A stretch of DNA of 39,692 nucleotides from an uncultured Prevotellaceae bacterium (GTDB lineage: Bacteria > Bacteroidota > Bacteroidia > Bacteroidales > Bacteroidaceae). The stretch covers positions 1 to 39,692 of the forward strand of contig CACYJV010000032.1 in assembly GCA_902774815.1 (NCBI GenBank). The letters run 5' to 3'. The notes under the pieces are model-generated. The model searched no databases, was not told the DNA's origin, and worked only from the letters and a program-made list of their open reading frames with translations. How positions within the stretch are numbered: the first letter of the stretch is position 1; the number at the start of each line of letters is the position of its first letter. A program made the translations under genes and the position numbers. Shown one piece after another: positions 8,081-15,953 of this stretch.

Positions 8081-8124
8081 CTCGTAGCCATCCATATCGA
8101 CCAGCGGAGTGGTCATTTGAATCT
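8060..8124 (-). repeat. Partial duplication of the icd 5' end
   Basis: About 65 bases match icd at 7490-7554 with about four differences, covering the codons for roughly QMTTPLVDMDGYEMTRILWK. The match breaks off abruptly on both sides: on one side into the lipoprotein-like signal sequence, on the other into a CCCCTCTC/GAGAGGGG hairpin (about 8141-8163). Confidence 0.9.
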
Positions 8125-8243
8125 TGGGCCTCACCCCCAGCCCCTCTCCCATAGAGAGGGGGGTAGATGCATTGTTCTGTTGCATAGTCAATATGGTTAT
8201 GTTGAATGTTTTAAAATGATGTTTGATGTTTGTCTGGAAAGCA

Positions 8244-8274
8244 CCCGCCCCTCCCCTTTTGAGGGAGGGGCGGG
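8244..8274. repeat. Perfect 12-bp hairpin of the CCCCTCCC repeat family
   Basis: CCCGCCCCTCCC (8244-8255) and its exact complement GGGAGGGGCGGG (8263-8274) flank a 7-base loop, just downstream of the hydratase stop codon. There is no T run on the minus strand, so it looks like a dispersed repeat that may slow or end transcription. Related sequences occur at 8130-8166, 11907-11945, 19255-19297 and 24450-24486. Confidence 0.75.
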
Positions 8275-8283
8275 GAGGGACTA

Positions 8284-10524
8284 TTACTTCTTATTCTTAT
8301 AATAGTTCATCAGACAGCCGTCGGCCAGGATCTGGCGCTCGTCGGCGGTGAGGTTCTGGAAGAAGAGGTGGATGGGCTTCACACCAGCCTTGGTGATGAC
8401 CTGCGCATCGATTTCTTCCTTGCCACCGAGGATGGCTTCGCGGATGCCGGGGATGAAGACCTTGTCGCCAGGCTCGTAGTCGAAGGGCACGTCGGGAGCA
8501 ATCGTGAAGGGCACGATACCCCAGTTGATGCAGTTCGAACGATAGCGCTTCGTGGCATACTCGTAGCAGATGTTGCAATCACCACCGAGCACCTTTTGGC
8601 AAGAAGCAGCCTGTTCGCGGGCAGAGCCGTCGCCGGGCTTGTTGGCGAAGACACACGAGCCGAACGAGGTGTTCTCAGCCTTGGCACCAACGGCTGCAAG
8701 TGCCTCGGCGATGTTGTCGCTGACCTTGCCTTCGCGGCGGTCGAGGTCCTGCTGCTGGATGCACTTGCTCAGGCCTACGTACTCAGGCACGCGGCGTGAC
8801 AGGGCAAACTCAGAGAGCTTCAGCGGGTTGGAGCGATACGACGAGGTCTCGCCCGAAGGGATGAGCTCATCGGTAGTGGTAACGGGGTCGTGGATGACGG
8901 CAGCCAGCTCGACGAGCATGTTCTCCTGCATGGGGTACATGCGGGGCCAGTCCTTGATGTTCGGACCGTAGCGCAACTCGGTGGAGAGGTCTTCATGACC
9001 GAAGCCGTAGTAGAGGCGGCGCTCGTAGATCTTAGCGTCGTACTCGTAGCGGGCGTGGTTGTCCTCGAAGTCGATGTCGGTGGCAGCGGTGATGACGCCA
9101 CCGTTGGCAGCCGTGGCAGCGATGGAGCGTGCATCCATCAGGGCAACGAGCGAGAGCTGGCCCTGACCAGGCTTCGAACCTTCGCGGTTGGGGAAGTTAC
9201 GTGTGGTGTGGCGGATGCTGAGTCCGTTGTTGGCAGGTACGTCGCCGGCACCGAAGCACGGACCGCAGAAAGCAGGCTTGATGACGACACCAGCCTCGAG
9301 CAGTTCTTCGGCGATGTGGTTGCGCGTGGTAGCCAGATAGACAGGCGTTGACTGTGGATAGGCAGACATTGTGAAGTAGTCGTTGCCGATGGTCTTGTCC
9401 TTCAGGATGGCAGCGGCAGCAGCGAGGTTGTCGTAGGTACCACCCGAGCAACCCGCGATGATGCCTTGGTCGGCATAAACCTTGCCATCGCGCACCTTAT
9501 CGACGAGATGTACATCGACCTTCGAACCGAAACGCTTCTGGGCGTCTTCCTCGATGCGCTTCAGGATGCCAACGGGATCGGCTTGCAACTCGTGAATGGT
9601 CACGGCGTTCGACGGGTGGAACGGCAGGGCAATCATAGACTCCTGAGTGGAGAGGTCGATGCGGATCATGGCGTCGTAGTAAGCCACCTTGCCCGGCTGC
9701 AGTTCCTTGAAGTCCTCGGGGCGCTTGTGGATTTCATAGTGATGCTTCACCTCGTCGTCGGTAATCCAGATAGAGCTGAGGCAGGTGGTCTCGGTGGTCA
9801 TGATATCGATGCCATTACGGAAGTCGATGGGCAGGTTCTTCACGCCAGGGCCGGCAAACTCCAGCACTTTGTTCTTCACGAAGCCACTCTCGAAGGTTGC
9901 CTTCACGAGCGAAATAGCCACGTCGTGCGGACCAACGCCCTTCTTCGGAGCACCCTCGAGCCATACGAGCACCACTTCGGGAGCGTTGATGTCCCAAGTG
10001 TTCTTCAGCAACTGCTTCACGAGCTCGCCACCGCCTTCGCCGACACCCATGTTGCCGAGCGAACCATAGCGCGTATGACTGTCGGAACCCAGAATCATGT
10101 TGCCGCACTTGGCCATCTGCTCACGCACATACTGGTGGATGACAGCCTGGTTGGCAGGCACGTAGATGCCGCCGTACTTCTTGGCAGCCGACAGACCGAA
10201 CACGTGGTCGTCTTCGTTGATGGTTCCGCCAACGGCGCAGAGCGAGTTATGGCAGTTTGTCATGGCATAGGGAATGGGGAATTTCTCCAGGCCACTGGCG
10301 CGGGCTGTCTGAATAATGCCCACGTATGTGATGTCGTGAGATGCCATGGCATCGAAGCGGATGCGCATCTTCTTGCCTTTCGAGCCGTCTACGTCGTGAG
10401 CGCGCAGAATGCCGTATGTGATGGTTTCTTCACGTGCCTCGTCGGGTGCAGGCAAACCGGCACCGTCGGCAACGATTTCTTTTCCATTCAGGAGGTAAAC
10501 TCCGTGTTTGATTAGTTCTACCAT
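8284..10524 (-). CDS. Aconitase-family hydratase (probable aconitate hydratase)
   Basis: 746 residues. The aconitase/3-isopropylmalate dehydratase fold is clear: SDSHTRYGSLGNMGVGEGG (about 147-165), GCSGGTYDNLA with the first cluster Cys (about 359), and FCGPCFGAGDVPANNGL with the other two Cys ligands (about 421-437) of a [4Fe-4S] cluster. A swivel-type C-terminal domain ends the protein. The sequence differs from the mitochondrial-like aconitase reported for Bacteroides and resembles proteins often labelled simply 'hydratase'. Its position upstream of icd and downstream of the citrate lyase genes supports citrate-isocitrate interconversion. A different hydroxyacid substrate is possible. Confidence 0.85.
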   Translation of the reverse strand: MVELIKHGVYLLNGKEIVADGAGLPAPDEAREETITYGILRAHDVDGSKGKKMRIRFDAMASHDITYVGIIQTARASGLEKFPIPYAMTNCHNSLCAVGGTINEDDHVFGLSAAKKYGGIYVPANQAVIHQYVREQMAKCGNMILGSDSHTRYGSLGNMGVGEGGGELVKQLLKNTWDINAPEVVLVWLEGAPKKGVGPHDVAISLVKATFESGFVKNKVLEFAGPGVKNLPIDFRNGIDIMTTETTCLSSIWITDDEVKHHYEIHKRPEDFKELQPGKVAYYDAMIRIDLSTQESMIALPFHPSNAVTIHELQADPVGILKRIEEDAQKRFGSKVDVHLVDKVRDGKVYADQGIIAGCSGGTYDNLAAAAAILKDKTIGNDYFTMSAYPQSTPVYLATTRNHIAEELLEAGVVIKPAFCGPCFGAGDVPANNGLSIRHTTRNFPNREGSKPGQGQLSLVALMDARSIAATAANGGVITAATDIDFEDNHARYEYDAKIYERRLYYGFGHEDLSTELRYGPNIKDWPRMYPMQENMLVELAAVIHDPVTTTDELIPSGETSSYRSNPLKLSEFALSRRVPEYVGLSKCIQQQDLDRREGKVSDNIAEALAAVGAKAENTSFGSCVFANKPGDGSAREQAASCQKVLGGDCNICYEYATKRYRSNCINWGIVPFTIAPDVPFDYEPGDKVFIPGIREAILGGKEEIDAQVITKAGVKPIHLFFQNLTADERQILADGCLMNYYKNKK

Positions 10525-10578
10525 AATGTTTTTTGTTATAGGATTTGATTAAATAGTGTTCTTGTTATTATCGTTATT

Positions 10579-10586
10579 CAAATATA
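10579..10586 (-). promoter_or_regulatory. Candidate internal promoter for the hydratase gene
   Basis: The complement reads TATATTTG, a good -7 box, 55 bases before the hydratase start. No clear TTTG is seen at -33. Three TATAACGT-like units (10582-10606) overlap it and could bind a regulator. Confidence 0.4.
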
Positions 10587-10607
10587 ACGTATAACGTTAT
10601 AACGTAA

Positions 10608-12401
10608 TTATGAGGTCATTATTGCATTCAGGAAGATGGTAAGTGCCAACATATCCGCACAGCCACCGGGTGAAATGTTCTCAACTATGTAGCGTCGGTT
10701 CATCTCTTCAAGGCGCTCAATGCTAAAGTTGGCAAGCAGTTCTGCAGCTTCAGACTTCACTCGCTGAGCCACTTCTGCCCCGCAACGGTGCAGGATGTTA
10801 GTGTCGTCGAGTTGCGACATAATGCACAACAAGGTCTTATGATGAGCGTATGGATCACCTTGCCGTTTGAGGTCAGACAGGAAAGGCAGCCAGTCGGCAA
10901 AGAGTTGGTTGTAGCCTTCACGAGCCATCGCCAGTGCACCCTTTGCCTGATATTGGCTGACGGCACGACTTCCGTGCGTGTCTTGCGTGTCTGGGAATTG
11001 CTGAGCCAGTTGGATGATGGCATCCTGCAAATCGTTTACAGTAGTCCTTTGGTCCTTTGTTGCTTTGTTACTTCGGACTACAAGGGCAAGGCCCATTGAG
11101 AAAAGTGCACCGCGATGTGTGTTCACGCCACCCGTTGCAGCGAGCATGGCGCGCTCGGCCTCGATGCCGATAGCAGAGACGGTGGCATGATCGAGCATTC
11201 CTTCCTGCCCAGCTTGTGCGAGTTTCACAAAATAGGGGCGCAGGGCTGCAATACTACGCTGCATCAGCCGGTAGTCCATGTCCGTATGTGCGCCACAGTC
11301 GTGACGATCCACAAGACCAGGTTTCGGCGTCGTATCGAGTTCCTGCTGCAGCGCATCGCAAGCCAGGTGGGCAAGGAGGTAGGGAATGGTGGTTGGTGGC
11401 ACCAGTGAGACTGCATCAGCGAAACGCCCATCTGCAAGTGCTTTCCTTACGAGTGAAGCACTGATGGCTGAGCCATCCTGTTGCTTTCGTTCAATGACCT
11501 TTACGGCAGGCAATTGCTGCTGCAGCAGTTCATTGTAGCGCCGTGTGAGGGCATCGTTAGGCTCAGAACCGACAAAGCGCACCGTGGCACCCAGTGCGGG
11601 AGCAATGTGGCGACGGTAGATGTCGATGTCAAGCAGCATCTGTGTGTCGGCTGCATCACTGAGTTGCTTGAGGAAATAGGTTGGGAAAGTGGCGGCAGAG
11701 ATGGCATAGTCACTGCCTGAAAGGACAGTGACGGGAGTTCCATTCAGTCCTGCTTCAATCATCGCCTTGCGCTCAGCGTAAGGGAAGAGGGAGCGTTCCT
11801 CTTTTACAGGGATCACGTAAAGACGATCCACCTGCCGGGTTGCCTGTTCAATGAGGAAGCGATGTCCAAGTGTGAAGGGATTGGCGTTCATCACAACGAC
11901 ACCAACTGAAGCCCTACCCCGGCCCTCTTCAAGGGGAGAAGGAGAAGTTTGGTGCTCAGTATGCTGCGACATTGTCGCAGCAAAGGAGCGGAGGTACTTC
12001 TTGTAATGCTCCAACCCCTGTCCGTTCTCCATGAGGATGGCGAGCGGTGCTTCGCCGATAAGACGGAAACCAAGGCTCTCGAACACCTCACGGTTCTGCG
12101 GTTTCGTGAACACCTTCACCGAGTGATGGCCACGTTGGGCAGCCTCGCTGATGAGATGGGAAATAAGCCGGTTGGAAAGATGGGCATCGCGCAGCCTTTC
12201 GCTTACCGCGATGCATTTGATGATGTCGCCCTGCAGGCCTCCACCAGCCAAAATCTCATCGCCGTCGGGCTCAGTGACGATGGCATAATAATCCACCTCA
12301 TCGAGTCGTAGCTGGTTGGCCTCGAGGAACCGCTCCACCTTCCGACGCCAAAGCGGCATCGACATGGGAACGCTATGGATTTCATAATCCACCATGCACA
12401 T
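10608..12401 (-). CDS. Fusion of citrate lyase ligase (CitC) and triphosphoribosyl-dephospho-CoA synthase (CitG)
   Basis: 597 residues. Residues 1-140 form the GNAT-like N-terminal domain of CitC. Residues 165-345 are the nucleotidyltransferase-type domain that acetylates the citrate lyase prosthetic group, with VMNANPFTLGHRFLIEQA as the HxGH-like ATP site. Residues 345-597 match CitG (LQQELDTTPKPGLVDRHDCG, GGVNTHRGALFSMGLAL), which makes the prosthetic-group precursor from dephospho-CoA and ATP. Two repeat-like insertions are read in frame: residues 147-164 (11907-11963) between the CitC domains, and residues 442-456 (11034-11078) inside CitG. The gene overlaps citX by 20 bases. The insertion in CitG lies close to conserved residues, so activity is likely but not certain. 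Confidence 0.92.
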   Translation of the reverse strand: MCMVDYEIHSVPMSMPLWRRKVERFLEANQLRLDEVDYYAIVTEPDGDEILAGGGLQGDIIKCIAVSERLRDAHLSNRLISHLISEAAQRGHHSVKVFTKPQNREVFESLGFRLIGEAPLAILMENGQGLEHYKKYLRSFAATMSQHTEHQTSPSPLEEGRGRASVGVVVMNANPFTLGHRFLIEQATRQVDRLYVIPVKEERSLFPYAERKAMIEAGLNGTPVTVLSGSDYAISAATFPTYFLKQLSDAADTQMLLDIDIYRRHIAPALGATVRFVGSEPNDALTRRYNELLQQQLPAVKVIERKQQDGSAISASLVRKALADGRFADAVSLVPPTTIPYLLAHLACDALQQELDTTPKPGLVDRHDCGAHTDMDYRLMQRSIAALRPYFVKLAQAGQEGMLDHATVSAIGIEAERAMLAATGGVNTHRGALFSMGLALVVRSNKATKDQRTTVNDLQDAIIQLAQQFPDTQDTHGSRAVSQYQAKGALAMAREGYNQLFADWLPFLSDLKRQGDPYAHHKTLLCIMSQLDDTNILHRCGAEVAQRVKSEAAELLANFSIERLEEMNRRYIVENISPGGCADMLALTIFLNAIMTS

Positions 12402-12894
12402 ATTCGTCTACGATTTTCTCGATACGGGCTTGCAGTTCTTCACGGCTGTGAGTGTGGTTGCGCATGCAGAAGCGAGCCTCTTGCTGACAGAGAAGACAGC
12501 ATCGCGGCTCGGCACCGATGGCGCTACGAGATACGGGTGTGCCTGTTGTGTCGATGACATCGAGGTCGAACAACCGACCGAGAGGATGTTCCTCTTCGAT
12601 GTGGCAAGCCATACGTTTGGCATCGAGCAATGGATGCGTTGTGAAAGCATAAGCCTCGAAACCCGTCTCCAAGTCGCGTTCCTCCATCCACGTGATGCTG
12701 TCGGCAAAGGCTACACGCATGGCTTCCGTGGCCGCCTGTGCCACCACAAGTGAAAAACGATTTCGCTTGACCGCCCCTGGCATGATGACCGTCAGGCATA
12801 GCAACGTTTCATCAGGGTGCTCACGCAGGAGTTCCTGTTGCCGATGCCATCGCCGGTCGCGACTTGCCAAGAGTTGGTCAAGCGAAATCTTCAT
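12382..12894 (-). CDS. citX: Citrate lyase holo-ACP synthase (CitX)
   Basis: 170 residues, the usual length. CitX transfers the triphosphoribosyl-dephospho-CoA group to the serine of CitD. The family pattern is visible: TVIMPGAVKRN near residue 40, HPLGRLFDLDVID near residue 105, SRSAIG, and the closing Cys-rich RCCLLCQQEARFCMRNHTHS. It sits between citF (15-base gap) and the citC-citG fusion (overlap of 20 bases), as expected for a maturation gene in the operon. Confidence 0.93.
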   Translation of the reverse strand: MKISLDQLLASRDRRWHRQQELLREHPDETLLCLTVIMPGAVKRNRFSLVVAQAATEAMRVAFADSITWMEERDLETGFEAYAFTTHPLLDAKRMACHIEEEHPLGRLFDLDVIDTTGTPVSRSAIGAEPRCCLLCQQEARFCMRNHTHSREELQARIEKIVDEYVHGGL

Positions 12895-12909
12895 AGAGAG
12901 ATGATATGA

Positions 12910-14445
12910 TTACTCTACAATATTCTTGATCACGTCCATGACAGAGCCATCGCGGTTCATCACTATGCCCACGACCTTGTCGCCGAAGGGCAGCGGGTCG
13001 GGATTTCCGATGATGCCACGAGCTTTGTCGCGCAATGCCTCAAGCGTTACGAGCTTCAGACCAGCAGCCTTCAGGCGCTCAGCAATCTCCGGACGACGCG
13101 GGTTGACGGCAATGCCATACTCCGTGACGACGACATCGACAGTCGAACCCGGTGTGATGAGCGTCGTCACTTCGTCGACGATGCAAGGAATACGACCACG
13201 CAGCATCGGGCAGACAATGATTGACAGGGCAGCATCAGCAGCCGTGTCGGGGTGACCGCCAATGGCACCGCGGATGATGCCATCGGAACCCACGAGAACG
13301 TTCACGTTGAAGTTCACGTCGACCTCAAGAGCCGAGAGTATCACGATGTCGAGGTACTTTGTAGCTGCACCCGGCTCGTCGGCTGAGGCATACTCGTTGG
13401 CCGAAACGCCCTTGTGCATCGGGTCGCGCATGATGGATTCAGCGGCTACCTTGTCGAACGACTGTACGTCGATGAGGCGTTCGATGAGTCCTTCCTCGTG
13501 CAACTTCACCATGTGAGCAGTGATTCCGCCGAGAGCGAACGAAGCTTTGATGCCCTGCTTGATCATCTCTTCACGGATGTACTTCACGGCAGCGAGCGAT
13601 GCACCGCCCGAACCCGTCTGAATGGAGAATCCATTGCGGAAGTAACCACTGTTGACAATCACCTTGGCAGCCTGCTTCGCCAGCAGGATGTCGCGTGGAT
13701 TTTTGGTGTCGCGGATAGCACCCGACGAAATCTTCGATGAGTCGCCCACCGAGTCAACCAGCACCACATAGTCTACATTGTGCTCAGAAATGGCATTCGG
13801 TGTGTTAGGATAGGGCACGAGGTCGTCGGTAAGGATCACCACCTTGTCGGCGTACTGTGCATCGGGCTTTGCATAACCCAGCGAACCGCTGATTGATTTG
13901 GCTGTCTGCGAACGTGAATAGCCGCAAGCATTGCCCGAGTAGTCGCTCGATGATGCTCCGAGGAAAGCCACGTCGATATGCAGGTCGCCATTCTTGATGG
14001 CCGAGCCGCGTCCGCCATGTGAGCGGAACACAACTGGCTCCTTCATCAGGCCATGGGAGATCTCTTTGGCCAGGTCGCCACGCAGACCACTCGTTGAAAT
14101 GCGTGTGATGACACCGTTCTTAATATGCTCTATCAGGGGCTTATGAACATCCTGCAGACTCGAAGCAGCCAGATGCAAATCCTTAAATCCCATTTCTGCC
14201 AACTTTCCGACCACCATGTTCACCACCTTGTCGCCAGCACGGAAATGATGGTGGAAAGAGATGGTCATGCCATCCTTCAGTCCGCTGCGGCGAATAGCCT
14301 CTTCCAGCGTGCAGAGTTTGGTCCTATTGTGCTCTTGTGCGGTACGTGGAGTCGTGTCCTTGCGGCCATCCATTACTTGGAAAACGGGCTTTCCCAACTT
14401 CTCGGCTGCAGCCTTTATATCGTTGATTCTTTCTGCGTAATTCAT
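12910..14445 (-). CDS. citF: Citrate lyase alpha subunit (citrate:acetyl-ACP transferase)
   Basis: 511 residues from the ATG at 14445 (MNYAERINDIKAAAEKLG), the expected size. A start nine codons earlier is possible but adds residues not usual in the family. CitF swaps the acetyl group on the CitD prosthetic group for citrate. Typical segments are TISFHHHFRAGDKVVNMV, GGRGSAIKNGDLHIDVAFLGA, TGSGGASLAAV and the C-terminal DEVTTLITPGSTVDVVVTEYG. It follows citE after a 33-base gap. Confidence 0.97.
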   Translation of the reverse strand: MNYAERINDIKAAAEKLGKPVFQVMDGRKDTTPRTAQEHNRTKLCTLEEAIRRSGLKDGMTISFHHHFRAGDKVVNMVVGKLAEMGFKDLHLAASSLQDVHKPLIEHIKNGVITRISTSGLRGDLAKEISHGLMKEPVVFRSHGGRGSAIKNGDLHIDVAFLGASSSDYSGNACGYSRSQTAKSISGSLGYAKPDAQYADKVVILTDDLVPYPNTPNAISEHNVDYVVLVDSVGDSSKISSGAIRDTKNPRDILLAKQAAKVIVNSGYFRNGFSIQTGSGGASLAAVKYIREEMIKQGIKASFALGGITAHMVKLHEEGLIERLIDVQSFDKVAAESIMRDPMHKGVSANEYASADEPGAATKYLDIVILSALEVDVNFNVNVLVGSDGIIRGAIGGHPDTAADAALSIIVCPMLRGRIPCIVDEVTTLITPGSTVDVVVTEYGIAVNPRRPEIAERLKAAGLKLVTLEALRDKARGIIGNPDPLPFGDKVVGIVMNRDGSVMDVIKNIVE

Positions 14446-14478
14446 ATACTTTGAATTTTTAACGTTATACACACATCA

Positions 14479-15384
14479 TTACAGAATGTCTTCCTTCTTG
14501 AGTACACCCGATGCAATGGCCAGATCGATGGTGTGCTGGGCACGGATGACGACGGGTTTGTCCACCATCTTTCCGTTCACGGCAATGACACCCGAGCCCT
14601 TAGCTTCGGCTTCCTTGATGGCGGCCAAGATCTTCAGTGCCTTCTCAATGTCCTTCTCCTTCGGTGCGAACACTTCGTTGATGATTTCAATCTGACGCGG
14701 GTTGATAATCGACTTGCCGTCGAAGCCCAGAGCCTTGATGAGTTCCACTTCCCTGCGGAAGGTATCCATATCGTTCAGGTTGGAGTACACGGTGTCAAGG
14801 GCATCGATGCCGGCAGCACGTGCAGCCACGACAATAGTCTGGCGAGCCAGCAGCAGTTCAATGCCGAAGTTGGGGTTATCACCTTGAGTGCGTTGTGTCT
14901 TCAGGTTGGCGCAGTAGTCCTCGGCGCCCAGTGCGATGCCCATCATGCGCTTCGAAGCCGTGGCGATGGGGTAGGCGTTGACGATACCCAGTGCACTTTC
15001 GATGGCAGCCATGATCTTGGTGCGTCCAACGCAGCCCAGTTCGGTCTCCCACTTCAGGATTTCAGCCTCTACCTCGCGCACTTCGTCGGCGGTTTCGGTC
15101 TTCGGCATACGGATTACGTCGACACCGGCTTTCACCACGGCCTCGACGTCTTTCTTACCATAAGGAGTGTTCAGCGGGTTGATGCGAACCACCATCTCCG
15201 TGTCGCCGTAGTCGATGGTTTTCAGAGCGTTATACACCAGCAGGCGTGCTGCATCCTTCTCAGCCATGGTGACAGAGTCTTCCAGGTCGAGCATGATGGA
15301 GTCGGGACCGTAGATATGTGCGTCTGCCATCATTCCGGGATTGTTGCCCGGAACGAACATCATAGTTCTTCTAAGTCGTTGCAT
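14479..15384 (-). CDS. citE: Citrate lyase beta subunit (citryl-ACP lyase)
   Basis: 301 residues, HpcH/HpaI aldolase fold. It cleaves citryl-ACP to oxaloacetate and acetyl-ACP. The opening RRTMMFVPGNNPGMM, SIMLDLEDSV, VVRINPLNTPYG, IMAAIESALGIVNAY and ALGAEDYCANL carry the conserved substrate and Mg-binding residues (Arg, Glu and Asp). It lies between citD (61-base gap) and citF (33-base gap). Confidence 0.97.
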   Translation of the reverse strand: MQRLRRTMMFVPGNNPGMMADAHIYGPDSIMLDLEDSVTMAEKDAARLLVYNALKTIDYGDTEMVVRINPLNTPYGKKDVEAVVKAGVDVIRMPKTETADEVREVEAEILKWETELGCVGRTKIMAAIESALGIVNAYPIATASKRMMGIALGAEDYCANLKTQRTQGDNPNFGIELLLARQTIVVAARAAGIDALDTVYSNLNDMDTFRREVELIKALGFDGKSIINPRQIEIINEVFAPKEKDIEKALKILAAIKEAEAKGSGVIAVNGKMVDKPVVIRAQHTIDLAIASGVLKKEDIL

Positions 15385-15445
15385 TGTATTTACGATTTAC
15401 AGGTTTTCAGTTTTCAATTCTTGGTATTCAATCCTCAAAAGGCCT

Positions 15446-15724
15446 TTATTTCCAGACGTCAACACCCGTTGCGCGTACGGCAGCGGCCGTCACACGGGCA
15501 CGAATCGTGCAGTCAAGAGCACCCTTGTCGGTAGCTTTCACGTGAGCATCGCTGATGTTCAGTCCCTCAAGGGTTTCGGTAATAACTTTCTTGATTTGCT
15601 TGCCGAACTGGAACTCCACCGTTGAGTCAAGATCAATTTGCAGGCCCGGTGCATCGGCTGGTGAGATTTGAATTAGGATATCGCCAGACTCCAGTGTTCC
15701 GGCCATAGCTTCTTTCATTTCCAT
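15446..15724 (-). CDS. citD: Citrate lyase acyl carrier protein (gamma subunit)
   Basis: 92 residues. The segment AGTLESGDILIQI contains the serine that carries the phosphoribosyl-dephospho-CoA prosthetic group, and DKGALDCTIRARVTAAAVRA matches the conserved C-terminal half of CitD. It is the first gene of the operon, with a strong promoter about 93 bases upstream. The ATG at 15724 is the first in frame; another at 15718 is possible. Confidence 0.96.
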   Translation of the reverse strand: MEMKEAMAGTLESGDILIQISPADAPGLQIDLDSTVEFQFGKQIKKVITETLEGLNISDAHVKATDKGALDCTIRARVTAAAVRATGVDVWK

Positions 15725-15816
15725 GATTAGAAAAATTTTGTTTTAATAGTTATTATTTTCGGATAAGGCCTGAGACCATTGCTGGCCAGGGGCATAATAG
15801 TTAATAGATTCCGCTG

Positions 15817-15848
15817 CAAATTTAGGAGTTTTCTTTGATACGCCCAAA
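15817..15848 (-). promoter_or_regulatory. Promoter of the citrate lyase operon
   Basis: On the minus strand, TTTG (15845-15848) is followed by 20 bases and then TAAATTTG (15817-15824). The 5' untranslated region would be about 85 bases. I see no obvious operator. Confidence 0.75.
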
Positions 15849-15895
15849 TAAAAATAAGGAAATTATGCGTCGAAAGACTAAAAAATGTTATAAAG

Positions 15896-15927
15896 TTTCC
15901 TGCTTACATTGTTTTTCTCTATCTTTG
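15896..15927 (+). promoter_or_regulatory. Promoter of the six-hairpin glycosidase-like gene
   Basis: TTTC (15896-15899) and TATCTTTG (15920-15927) are separated by 20 bases, a near-consensus pair. It points away from the citD promoter, so the two transcription units diverge from a gap of about 230 bases. Confidence 0.65.
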
Positions 15928-15953
15928 CGTGGTCATAATGGCAACTATTAGAT

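Noticed and set aside
9466-10515. Antisense open frame of 349 codons opposite the hydratase
   Set aside because: The hydratase carries clear iron-sulfur motifs, so the opposite frame is a shadow.
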